A DNA stretch of 64,000 nt. Source: Chitinophaga filiformis. Its GTDB lineage: Bacteria > Bacteroidota > Bacteroidia > Chitinophagales > Chitinophagaceae. A program made the translations under genes and the position numbers. Positions 26,360 to 34,829 of this stretch are shown here, one piece after another (position 1 is the first letter of the stretch; the number at the start of each line of letters is the position of its first letter). The notes under the pieces were generated by a model. That model did not search any database. It saw only the letters and a list, made by a program, of their open reading frames with translations, and was not told where the DNA came from. Location of the stretch: NCBI RefSeq assembly GCF_023100805.1, contig NZ_CP095855.1, positions 4,009,001-4,073,000 on the forward strand, read 5' to 3'.

Positions 26360-28927
26360 ATGGGCCTAAACAGACTTTTTACTACCCTGGCAATCCTGGT
26401 AATTTCCACGGCGCAGGCACAAACACCTGCCCGCGATAGCATTACCGTAGCTATTTCTCCCGCTTATGATAGTGTAAGTGGCCTGCACCGTATGTTGTTC
26501 GGGGAGAGTTACCGCAAGCTGTGGGCCGCTCCCGTAAAGATGAAGGTGTTCTACCTGGAAAAGGAAAAGGGAGGGCTGGCCATCGAACAAAGGGGCGGCG
26601 GACTGCAAACCAAGTCTTTAAGGCTGAAAGACCCCAGCGGACAGGAATGGGTGTTGCGTACCATTCAGAAATATCCGGAAAGGGGGCTTCCCAAAAATCT
26701 GAGGGCCACCATTGCCAAAGATATCCTGCAGGACCAGGTGGTGACCGCGCATCCTTATTCCTCTCTAACCGTTCCGCCACTGGCGGAGGCCCTGGGCATA
26801 CCACATGCCAATCCACAGATCGTATATATACCCGATGACCCTGCGTTGGGCGAATACCGTAAGGACTTTGCCAATGCCGTATTCCTGTTTGAGGAAAGGG
26901 AGCCGGAAGACGCCAGCCGTACCGACAATACAGAAAAGACACAGCGCAAGCTGGAAGAGGACAATGATGTGCATCTTAATCAACAGATCGTGCTGAGGGC
27001 CAGACTGCTGGATATGTTACTGGGCGACTGGGACCGCCATGAAGATCAGTGGCGCTGGGAACGGGAAAAAAATAAGAAGAAAGTGACCTATACACCGGTA
27101 CCCCGCGACAGGGACCAGGTGTACTACAATACCACCGGTCTGTTTCCCTGGATCATTTCCCATCAATGGCTGAAATCCAAGTTCCAGGGTTACCATGACC
27201 ATATCAGGGATATCAAGGGCTTTAACTACAACGCCCGTTTTTTCGACCGGTATTTCCTGAATGGGTTGAGCGAGGACGACTGGCGGGAACAGGTGCATTA
27301 TGTGCAGGCGACGCTGACAGACAGTCTTATCCGTGAGTCAGTGAAGCTTATGCCGGACACCATTTTCAGGTTGTCGGGCGAGCGGATCGTCAGCGCCTTT
27401 ATTGCCCGCAGGAACAAACTGGAAAAGGAAGCGATCAGTTATTATAAATTCCTGTCTATCTACGTGGACGTACCAGCTTCGGACAAACAGGAACTGCTGG
27501 ACATCCGGCGACAGCCACAGGGGAAAGTGGACGTGTCTATCTACAAAGTGAAAAAGGACGGTACTACAGATGACCTCTTGTATAAACGCTTATTCGATCC
27601 GGCAGTGACTAAAGAAATACGGCTGTATGGCCTTGATGGGCATGATGTTTTCCGGGTAAGTGGTAGTGAAGGTTCTCCTATTCGTATACGGATGATAGGC
27701 GGGAGCGGAGTGGATAGCTTTTCAGTGGCAGATGAGGTGCCACGTAAAGGAAGGTTATATGTGTACGACCGCTCTGACGAAGAAAATCATATACCACCGA
27801 AAGGCGACGCAAAGATCAGAACGGCTGCCGATACAGTTGTCAACAGTTATGATAAACGCAGTTTCCTGTTTGACAGGTTGGGCCCCTTATTCTCTGTGCA
27901 GTACAACCCTGATCAGGGGCTGATGTTCCGTGCCAATATGATGTATGAGAAGCAGGGTTTCCGCAAAAAACCTTATGCGCAGCAGCATCAGCTCATTGTG
28001 AGTTATGTGACCGGCAGGCAGGCATTCCTGTTGCAATACCTGGCAGACTTCAAGCAGCTGATTGGAAAAAATGACCTGCGTATCAATATCCTTTCCCGCG
28101 GGCCCCATAACCTGAGTAATTTCTTCGGTTTGGGGAATGAATCCGTGTTTGTGAATGAAGATGATAAACAGATCTCGTACTACCGTAACCGCTACGACCT
28201 GGTGAATGGCGATGTAAGGTTATACCGTAGTATCGGCTACCATATGACGGTGAGCGGAGGTATAGCAGGACAGTTCTATACCAGCCGTGAAGCCAACAAT
28301 AGTCACAAATTCCTGGGAACATACAATACTGCTTTCCCGGGAGAAAGGGTATTTGATGACCGCATTTATGCCGGCCTGGTTACAGCTATCGAGGCAGATA
28401 CCCGTAACCCGGGTATGATGCCGCGTAAGGGGATCAACTGGCATACAGAGTTGACCGGCATGCAACAGACGAACAGGGAACATAAGAGATATGGCAAACT
28501 GACGTCTGACTTTAGCTTTTATGTTCCCCTGATCGGCGATTCCACGCTGGTGATGGCCAATCGTATAGCTGCAGGTACCACTTTTGGCGATCCTGCCTAT
28601 TTCCAGATGATGTCTATTGGCGGTACACAGGTCCTTCGTGGTTTTCATACCAACCGCTTCGTCGGAAAGACCGCTGTGTATCACAACTTTGAACTGCGCC
28701 TGAAATTATTTGACTTCACCTCTTACCTGCTGCCGGGAAGTGTAGGGCTGATCGGTTTTAATGACCTGGGCCGCGTATGGATGCCTAATGAATCTTCCGC
28801 CAGATGGCACGATGGTTATGGCGGCGGCATTTATATCATACCGATGGAACTGTTCCTGATACAGGCAGCGGTGGGCGTCTCCGAAGAGGGCGCACTGCCG
28901 TATATTACAGCCGGTTTCAGGTTTTAG
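26360..28927 (+). CDS. Outer-membrane Omp85-type barrel protein with an N-terminal kinase-like domain
   Basis: An 855-residue protein with signal peptide MGLNRLFTTLAILVISTAQA. The C-terminal half (about 500-855) is a beta-barrel of the surface-antigen/BamA-TamA type: alternating hydrophobic strands, GGTQVLRGFHTNRFVG (the RGF motif of loop 6) and a terminal aromatic residue (AGFRF). The N-terminal 300 residues contain GGGLQTKSLRL (about 79-89), WVLRTIQK (97-104), LLGDWDRHEDQW (220-231) and PRDRDQVYY (248-256). These resemble the glycine-rich loop, lysine strand, catalytic loop and metal-binding motif of HipA/Fam20-like kinases. The barrel is seen with confidence; the kinase reading is inference. 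The protein is in the outer membrane with the N-domain in the periplasm. Confidence 0.8.
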   Translation: MGLNRLFTTLAILVISTAQAQTPARDSITVAISPAYDSVSGLHRMLFGESYRKLWAAPVKMKVFYLEKEKGGLAIEQRGGGLQTKSLRLKDPSGQEWVLRTIQKYPERGLPKNLRATIAKDILQDQVVTAHPYSSLTVPPLAEALGIPHANPQIVYIPDDPALGEYRKDFANAVFLFEEREPEDASRTDNTEKTQRKLEEDNDVHLNQQIVLRARLLDMLLGDWDRHEDQWRWEREKNKKKVTYTPVPRDRDQVYYNTTGLFPWIISHQWLKSKFQGYHDHIRDIKGFNYNARFFDRYFLNGLSEDDWREQVHYVQATLTDSLIRESVKLMPDTIFRLSGERIVSAFIARRNKLEKEAISYYKFLSIYVDVPASDKQELLDIRRQPQGKVDVSIYKVKKDGTTDDLLYKRLFDPAVTKEIRLYGLDGHDVFRVSGSEGSPIRIRMIGGSGVDSFSVADEVPRKGRLYVYDRSDEENHIPPKGDAKIRTAADTVVNSYDKRSFLFDRLGPLFSVQYNPDQGLMFRANMMYEKQGFRKKPYAQQHQLIVSYVTGRQAFLLQYLADFKQLIGKNDLRINILSRGPHNLSNFFGLGNESVFVNEDDKQISYYRNRYDLVNGDVRLYRSIGYHMTVSGGIAGQFYTSREANNSHKFLGTYNTAFPGERVFDDRIYAGLVTAIEADTRNPGMMPRKGINWHTELTGMQQTNREHKRYGKLTSDFSFYVPLIGDSTLVMANRIAAGTTFGDPAYFQMMSIGGTQVLRGFHTNRFVGKTAVYHNFELRLKLFDFTSYLLPGSVGLIGFNDLGRVWMPNESSARWHDGYGGGIYIIPMELFLIQAAVGVSEEGALPYITAGFRF

Positions 28928-29093
28928 GGCGCTGTGTTTCATTATGCCTGCGTTCCCATAGTGTATCCTTTATTCCGGCCTTATTTTCCTGTTGCCAACA
29001 TACTTCAGCCATGTACATACTTAATCCGCCCGATCGCTGCATTCGGCGACCGGCGTACCTGCTATGTCGATGATATAACTGCCCGGGTTTTTA

Positions 29094-29891
29094 CTAGCCT
29101 GTAATCAGGATCTTTCCGCAGCCGGCATATTTTTTTACCCGCTCTATCACTGCATCGGAAATCAGTGTGCCCATTTCAATACCTATGGATACTACCAGGA
29201 TGTCATCGGCCTCCAGTTTTTGAGGTGTATCCGGCTGCAATACGATGGTTTCGCCTTTATAGGTCTGTGCCGCCAATCGCCAGGCCGTAGTGAAGGGTTG
29301 ATTGATCAGCATGGGAATGTTGGCTGGCGTCTTACTATCAGTACCCCATCCATCGGAGATTATTCCTATCGAAAGCACGATCCTGTACATGGGATACTGC
29401 CAGGGCAATGACAGGTTAATGCCTGGTATCAGCTCCGGGAGTTGAATGGTAGCAGTGGCAGTGTCCCGTTCTATGGTACAATAGATGGGAGGCTTTACCA
29501 CATTGTTGAAGGGATACCGTCTGTTGAGATTAAATCCGTCCAGCAGATGATGGTATGCGGAAAACCGCATCACTCTGGTACCAAGCGCCCCTTCGGCGTC
29601 GAACCTCATAATAGACCTGCATAATGCATTCAGCGGAGGCGTGAAATTATAGTCTGCCAGGTGCCGGATATGAAATATTGCCTGGCGGATGGCACAACCT
29701 CCTTTTGCTGCGCCTCCAAATTCATCATTGTTGAGACGGGTCAGCGCAAAGTTCGGCGATTTCTGGATCTGTTTCCTGGTAGCGCCACCTTTGGTGCGCG
29801 CAATGATCTTGTCGGAATCTTTTCGTTTGTAGAAGCTGAACATCCCTAAACTTCCGGTGATGTCGAGCAGCTTGTTGTTGATAATGGCCAT
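29094..29891 (-). CDS. Conserved hypothetical protein, unknown function
   Basis: A 265-residue protein with no signal peptide or membrane helix. It has a basic N-terminal part (GSLGMFSFYKRKDSDKII...) ending in a Gly-rich stretch, a middle part with repeated F/Y-R motifs, and C-terminal strands (ILVVSIGIEMGTLISDAVIE). I recognise no domain. It is monocistronic and lies next to the AT-rich inverted repeat at 30009-30112, which is upstream of its start. Confidence 0.65.
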   Translation of the reverse strand: MAIINNKLLDITGSLGMFSFYKRKDSDKIIARTKGGATRKQIQKSPNFALTRLNNDEFGGAAKGGCAIRQAIFHIRHLADYNFTPPLNALCRSIMRFDAEGALGTRVMRFSAYHHLLDGFNLNRRYPFNNVVKPPIYCTIERDTATATIQLPELIPGINLSLPWQYPMYRIVLSIGIISDGWGTDSKTPANIPMLINQPFTTAWRLAAQTYKGETIVLQPDTPQKLEADDILVVSIGIEMGTLISDAVIERVKKYAGCGKILITG

Positions 29892-30008
29892 AAGGGAATT
29901 AACAGTTTTTTAAATGGTTATAATTAAGGGATTACCTGAGTTAACATGCTTTAAGCATACTGCTAAATTAAGGAATTCCCACTTATAACTCATCAATAAA
30001 CTATTATC

Positions 30009-30112
30009 AACCCATATATAACCCATATATAATCCATACCTCTTAAATATGGCTTATATATGGGTTATATATGGATCATATATGGCTTATATATGGGTTA
30101 TATATGGGTTAT
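30009..30112. repeat. AT-rich inverted and tandem repeat of the 11-mer TTATATATGGG
   Basis: The left arm 30009-30038 and right arm 30048-30077 are complementary at 27 of 30 positions, around a 9-base loop. More copies of the same 11-base module follow in tandem to 30112. It sits in the 458-bp spacer upstream of the hypothetical gene ending at 29094. It could form a long hairpin or bind a protein. Confidence 0.85.
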
Positions 30113-30233
30113 CTCCGGAAATGCACTATGGTAGGAAATTTACAAAGACTGCAGGAAATAAGTACTGTGTAAAGAACTGTCTGACTGTTTCTTAACGTAT
30201 TTAAATGGATTGGTATGTGTTGTTTTCAGGCAT

Positions 30234-30276
30234 AAAAAATCCCGTAAACAAGTCAACCTGGTTTACGGGATTTTTT
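30234..30276 (-). terminator. Intrinsic terminator of the GNAT gene
   Basis: AAAAAATCCCGTAAAC and GTTTACGGGATTTTTT form a perfect 16-bp stem with an 11-base loop and T-runs on both strands. It lies about 75 bp beyond the end of the minus-strand acetyltransferase gene. Confidence 0.9.
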
Positions 30277-30349
30277 ATAAAAGGAGGAATCATTTAGCAG
30301 CAAACGGTATCGTAAGCCGGAGATTAAGGCGATCAGTGAACGCGTTTTA

Positions 30350-30925
30350 TCATGCCTCTCCGTCTGACCGCAGGAGGGAGAACATTAGCATATCATAGTG
30401 CTTATCATCCCAATAATGCCATTGTCTGAGCATACCTTCCTGTTTGAAGCCCACCCTATGCAGCACTTCTATGGAGGGGCCATTGCCATCCATTACTTCA
30501 GCCTCAATACGGTTGATATCCAGCGCGAAAAATCCGAAGCTGATAACTGCATACAGGGCTTCAGCAATAATGTCTTTATTCCAGTGAGAAAAATCCAGGT
30601 CGTAACCGATATTGGCCCGGTGTTTTTTGGTGAAGTGGTTGAACCCAACGGTGCCAATGATCCCGTTGTTGTCGTTAAGCTGGATACCCCATCTGATGCC
30701 TGTTTTTGACTTGAAGCGTTCACGGAAATAATCGATAAGCCGCTGGCAGTCGTTTTCATCTTCCGGAGGAAGGAGGTTATAGTATTGGCTGACCTGTTTA
30801 TCGCACAATATTTTAAACAGGTCGTTGGTATGTTTCTCTGTGATCTGGACAAGTTCCAGGTGTGGGGTGCGCATGGCGGGGAACTTATCGAATACTGTGG
30901 TTTTATGTTCAGTAAACGTGGACAT
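30350..30925 (-). CDS. GNAT family N-acetyltransferase, RimJ/RimL type
   Basis: A 191-residue protein with the GNAT pattern of the RimJ/RimL group: MRTPHLELVQITEKHTNDLF at the start, then IGTVGFNHFTKKHRANIGYDL (beta 4 and 5), HWNKDIIAEALYAVISFGF (acetyl-CoA-binding helix) and IEAEVMDGNGPSIEVLHRVGFKQEGMLRQW (C-terminal motif B). It transfers acetyl from acetyl-CoA to an alpha-amino group of a protein or small amine. Cytosolic. The strong downstream terminator indicates a single-gene transcript. Confidence 0.9.
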   Translation of the reverse strand: MSTFTEHKTTVFDKFPAMRTPHLELVQITEKHTNDLFKILCDKQVSQYYNLLPPEDENDCQRLIDYFRERFKSKTGIRWGIQLNDNNGIIGTVGFNHFTKKHRANIGYDLDFSHWNKDIIAEALYAVISFGFFALDINRIEAEVMDGNGPSIEVLHRVGFKQEGMLRQWHYWDDKHYDMLMFSLLRSDGEA

Positions 30926-31122
30926 GATAAAGCTGTTTGGTGTGAGGATGCTTGCTCATAATGAATTTAACGAAAAAAAAGATAAGTTGAGCTATAGCAG
31001 CCCCATCTTAGGAAAGCAATATGGTTGTCCTTTTGAGGATACATGTTAGCGCCGGTATCCTGTTCAGTTTCCCCGGGGAACAGGCATTTGAAGTATATGA
31101 ACAATAGTTGTCAGCGGCTTTG

Positions 31123-31848
31123 TCAATGGCACACAAGCGCATAACACGCTCCTGCGAAAATAGCGGCGAACAATGTATTCAGGAAGTTCACTGAATCATT
31201 CCCAATACGTTTATCGCGTTCCAGTGTTGCGCCAAGTACAGAGTCAAGGAGATTGCCTAAGATACCCGCCAGCAGGATGATAATTCCCATTTTATCAAAG
31301 CCGCCATACAGCAGTGCCATGAGGCCTGCGCCTGCAGCGCCGATCAGTGTTCCCTCCAGGCTGACAACGCCATCAAGGCCTTTAGGTTCTTTTTTGAAAC
31401 TCCGGATATTGTAGAAATTGCGGCCGTATACCATGCCCAGTTCAGAAGACAGCGTATCGGCAAGGGCAGAGGCAAGACTGGCGGCCACCATTAACACGTA
31501 AAGTGGCAGATGAGAGGGATCGAGGATGGCAATGAAAGATACAATACCGGCTACTCCTCCATTGGCAAATACCTGGCTCGCCTTCCGGCTTTCAGGATGT
31601 ATGCCTTCGGGCGTTATCTTCGCCTTCAGCTCTTTCCGGTGGGAGGTGGCCCAGACGCCCAGAATAAAGAACAGCAGAAGCGAAAGCAGGCCGGTCCAGC
31701 CGGTACCGAGAAAGGTGGCGGCGCCGATGATACCCGCCAGCAGGGCACCGGGAATCGTTAATTTTTTTTTCCTGATACAGATGAACATAATACCGCCTAA
31801 TATCAGCAGCATGAGCAGCTCAGTGGCGCCCAGGGGAAGTGTCGTCAT
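31123..31848 (-). CDS. DUF92 family membrane protein
   Basis: A 241-residue protein with about six membrane helices. The pattern ILGGIMFICIRKKKLTIPGALLAGIIGAATFLGTGWTG, then SLASALADTLSSELGMVYG (conserved D, T, S, E, G) and GTLIGAAGAGLMALL matches the DUF92/TIGR00297 family. Plant and cyanobacterial relatives are phytyl-phosphate or phytol kinases (VTE5/VTE6-like), but the role in Bacteroidota is not established. Inner membrane, monocistronic. Confidence 0.85.
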   Translation of the reverse strand: MTTLPLGATELLMLLILGGIMFICIRKKKLTIPGALLAGIIGAATFLGTGWTGLLSLLLFFILGVWATSHRKELKAKITPEGIHPESRKASQVFANGGVAGIVSFIAILDPSHLPLYVLMVAASLASALADTLSSELGMVYGRNFYNIRSFKKEPKGLDGVVSLEGTLIGAAGAGLMALLYGGFDKMGIIILLAGILGNLLDSVLGATLERDKRIGNDSVNFLNTLFAAIFAGACYALVCH

Positions 31849-32349
31849 AGGGGTGTAAAGCTAAATAAATAATTCGTGCGGATATTAGTGAATGAGCTTT
31901 CTTGTTATTTAGCGGACAAGATGGCTCGCGTTGTTAGAATATGGTTGTCTATGTAAAACTTATGTGCTGTCTCTGGAAGTGTATCGTACAATGGCGCGAG
32001 CGGCATTTCTTAATTTACATTATTGTCGGGAAAATGTATCTTGCTTGTCTTGCGGCTCTTGTTTCCTGCATCGAATTCAGTAAGTCTTAAAGGACTGGTG
32101 TGTTTTTTTTGCAGCGGTTTTTACAAATCATCCCAGCGCATATACGATGCGTAGCCCTTGTCTTTCTTTGTGATGGGATCAGCTTTGTGATTTACAATAA
32201 GCGTACAACGAATGTGGTATGAAATTTATCAAATCGTTTCATGACCTTTGCCGCAGTTGAAATTTGATGTTGCCCAAAAACTTGTTTTATAAATTTATAC
32301 TTTGTTCGAGCATATTCACAAATCTCAATTTAGATCTTAGCCTATAAAT
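31849..32349. other. 501-bp spacer with a decayed minus-strand coding remnant
   Basis: On the minus strand, 32131-32225 reads as a plausible protein C-terminus (TLIVNHKADPITKKDKGYAS, then YMRWDDL and stop) but is closed by a stop upstream and has no start. The rest shows no gene, tRNA or terminator. Confidence 0.35.
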
Positions 32350-33783
32350 ATGAATAGTTGGATTGTTATAAGTCTTCTTATAATGAATCTGCATCATCCT
32401 GTTGATACCTATCGTACTGATACGACTGTTACAGCCCGGGATAGCAGTTCTATGAAAGCACCAGCATTACCTGCGAAATATTTGTCTGAGGTAAAACATA
32501 AATCAATGCGCGTAGAGCAGCAGGTGAATAAGCGTGCTGACAAAGCCCTGAGCCGTTTACTCAGGCAGGAAAAGAAAATGAAGGCCCGCCTGTGGAAGGT
32601 AGACTCTGTGGCTGCAGGTAATATTTTCTCCAAATCTATCGACAGCTTGGGCAGCCTGAAGGCGGGACTCAAAAACAAGGTTAGCGGTAAACTACCGCTG
32701 GGCAACGGTTATCTCGATTCACTGGGCAGTTCCTTAAAGTTCCTGGAGGGCAAAGGCGATCTGCTAGGTGCGTCCAAAGGTAAGCTGGCTGGCGTTACCG
32801 GCAATATTGAATCGCTGCAGGGAAAACTGCAACAGGCGGAACAGATCAAGGCGTATATCCGTGAGCATAAAAAGCAGTTGAAGGAACAGTTATCACATTA
32901 CGCCGGTTTTACCAAAGATCTGCAGAAGATCAATAAAGAGGCGTATTACTATGGTCAGCAGATCAACGAGTACAAATCTGTACTGAAAGATAAAAAGAAA
33001 GCAGAGGCGAAGGCAATGGAATTGCTGAAGAAGATGCCCGCCTATAATGATTTTCTCCGCAAAAACTCTCAGATAGCCGGTTTATTTAACCTTGGAACTG
33101 CGGGGAACAGTACTGCCCAGAGCCTGGAAGGCCTGCAAACCCGTACACAGGTGGAGCAGCTGATACAACAGCGACTGGGGAATGATCCCAGCGCGAGACA
33201 AGCGGTAAGTCAGCAGATGGACCAGGCCAGGTCACAGTTGAATGAATTGAAAAATAAGTTCCCGGATCTGGATAATGCGGGGGATATGCCTGACTTCAAG
33301 CCGAACCCTATGAAGACAAAGAGTTTTATTCAACGCCTGGAGTTCGGTGGGAATATCCAGTTCCAGAAATCCAGCCGTTATTTTCCGACAACCAGTGATA
33401 TAGCCGGCCAGGTAGGGTATAAGTTCCATAAGAACGGGACGGCCGGTATTGGTGCGTCTTATAAACTGGGAATGGGCACCGGATGGAACGATATCGCGAT
33501 CAGTCACCAGGGAGTTGGATTACGGTCTTTCGTAGACTGGAAACTGAAAGGGACCTTTTTCGTGAACGGCGGCTTTGAGCAGAACCATGTATCGACCATT
33601 GCTCATGCGGATCAGTTGAAGAACTGGAGTGGCTGGCAGGGGAGTGCTTTGCTGGGGATCAGTAAGAAGTATAAGGTGAGTGCGAAAATGAAGGGGAATA
33701 TTATGGTGTTGTACGATTTTATGGCAAAGGGGAATATGCCGTCGACAAGTCCGGTTAAGCTGAGACTGGGATATAATTTTTAG
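32350..33783 (+). CDS. Coiled-coil outer-membrane protein with C-terminal beta-barrel-like region
   Basis: A 477-residue protein with a short hydrophobic N-terminus (NSWIVISLLIMNLHHP) that may be a weak signal peptide. Residues about 55-330 are rich in Lys, Gln, Leu and Glu with heptad-like spacing (KKQLKEQLSHYAGFTKDLQK), hence long coiled coils. From about 335 the pattern changes to alternating strands with Gly (FGGNIQFQKSSRYF...VGYKFHKNGTAGIGASYKLG...) and a C-terminal LRLGYNF, as in small outer-membrane barrels. It is the first gene of the Rhs island; an envelope role connected with the Rhs protein is inferred from position only. Family not recognised. Confidence 0.7.
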   Translation: MNSWIVISLLIMNLHHPVDTYRTDTTVTARDSSSMKAPALPAKYLSEVKHKSMRVEQQVNKRADKALSRLLRQEKKMKARLWKVDSVAAGNIFSKSIDSLGSLKAGLKNKVSGKLPLGNGYLDSLGSSLKFLEGKGDLLGASKGKLAGVTGNIESLQGKLQQAEQIKAYIREHKKQLKEQLSHYAGFTKDLQKINKEAYYYGQQINEYKSVLKDKKKAEAKAMELLKKMPAYNDFLRKNSQIAGLFNLGTAGNSTAQSLEGLQTRTQVEQLIQQRLGNDPSARQAVSQQMDQARSQLNELKNKFPDLDNAGDMPDFKPNPMKTKSFIQRLEFGGNIQFQKSSRYFPTTSDIAGQVGYKFHKNGTAGIGASYKLGMGTGWNDIAISHQGVGLRSFVDWKLKGTFFVNGGFEQNHVSTIAHADQLKNWSGWQGSALLGISKKYKVSAKMKGNIMVLYDFMAKGNMPSTSPVKLRLGYNF

Positions 33784-33803
33784 AGAAAATATGTAATCAG
33801 AAT

Positions 33804-34787
33804 ATGAGAAATTTTTTTAAAGCAGGAATCATTCTTTTTAGCATTGCAGGCATTTTGAGCGTTACGTTTGTAAACAGCGCAAGAGCGCAGGTTTCAGGTA
33901 CTATTACAGTAAACGGAGATATTGACAAATATTATCCGGTGACATTCAAGGATGGTGCAGCCCCTTCTGATCTGGCCACAGAATTGGAAATAGGCAGGTC
34001 GAATGTTCATCAGGACAGCTCATGGCGTGGATCTTTGATCGCAAAGTTCAGGTACCATGTCAACAACTGGGGAATGGGATCAGAATTTATAGACGCGGAT
34101 CTCAGAGAGGCTAATAGCCACGTATCTGCTTATAGCTCTTTTATTGCCGGCTGGACAGATGCATCTTTCGGTAATAATTCTGCAAATATAATCATCTGGC
34201 TGCGGGGTAAAACGACATACAAATACTATTCTAATTACGCCGTTGCACCAGTTGTTTATGATGGTGTGCAGAATCCTGCTACCTATACGCCTGTTGCGGG
34301 AGGAACAATATATAGTGTAAGGTCGGCTGTAGATAATATTATAAACATGTATGGGATGACCTATGGTAACATTGCATACTTCAATGGTGTTGGTACCAAT
34401 TATTTCGGTGGTAATCTTGGTATTGGCACAAGGAATACGGGTACGAGCAAATTAGCGGTGGAAGGCACTATAGCCGCCAGGAGGGTCAAGGTTACGGCGG
34501 CGACAACGTGGCCGGACTTTGTATTTGACGCCGGATATAAATTGCCGTCGCTGCAGGAAGTGGAAGCGTATGTAAAAGCGAATAAGCATCTTCCAAATGT
34601 ACCATCGGCGGTTGAAGTGGCGAAGGACGGGCAGGATGTTGGAGAGATGAATAAGATCCTGTTGCAGAAGATAGAGGAGCTGACCTTGCATTTGATAGAG
34701 CAGGAGAAACAGAATATCGCACAACAAAAGCAGATTAAATTGTTGACTGAAGATGTTGAAAGGCTGCGGGAAAAGGTTGATCGCTAA
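33804..34787 (+). CDS. Secreted fibre-like protein, paralogue A
   Basis: A 327-residue protein with a signal peptide (MRNFFKAGIILFSIAGILSV..., cleavage near ARA-QV). The middle is Asn/Ser/Gly-rich and beta-like (GIGTRNTGTSKLAVEG). The last 110 residues contain the module WPDFVFD..YKLP..EVEAYVK.NKHLP.VPSA followed by a coiled coil (MNKILLQKIEELTLHLIEQE). This module recurs at the C-terminus of many Bacteroidota surface proteins and recalls the trimerising ends of phage tail fibres. Starts 20 bp after the preceding gene. Confidence 0.75.
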   Translation: MRNFFKAGIILFSIAGILSVTFVNSARAQVSGTITVNGDIDKYYPVTFKDGAAPSDLATELEIGRSNVHQDSSWRGSLIAKFRYHVNNWGMGSEFIDADLREANSHVSAYSSFIAGWTDASFGNNSANIIIWLRGKTTYKYYSNYAVAPVVYDGVQNPATYTPVAGGTIYSVRSAVDNIINMYGMTYGNIAYFNGVGTNYFGGNLGIGTRNTGTSKLAVEGTIAARRVKVTAATTWPDFVFDAGYKLPSLQEVEAYVKANKHLPNVPSAVEVAKDGQDVGEMNKILLQKIEELTLHLIEQEKQNIAQQKQIKLLTEDVERLREKVDR

Positions 34788-34829
34788 TTTTTAAGAATAG
34801 GTTATAATTTAAAATAGAAGAGTACAAGA

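Noticed and set aside
32101..32349. Promoter of the coiled-coil gene at TATACTTTG (about 32297)
   Set aside because: The TA is one base too far from TTTG and no -33 box fits, so I did not list it.
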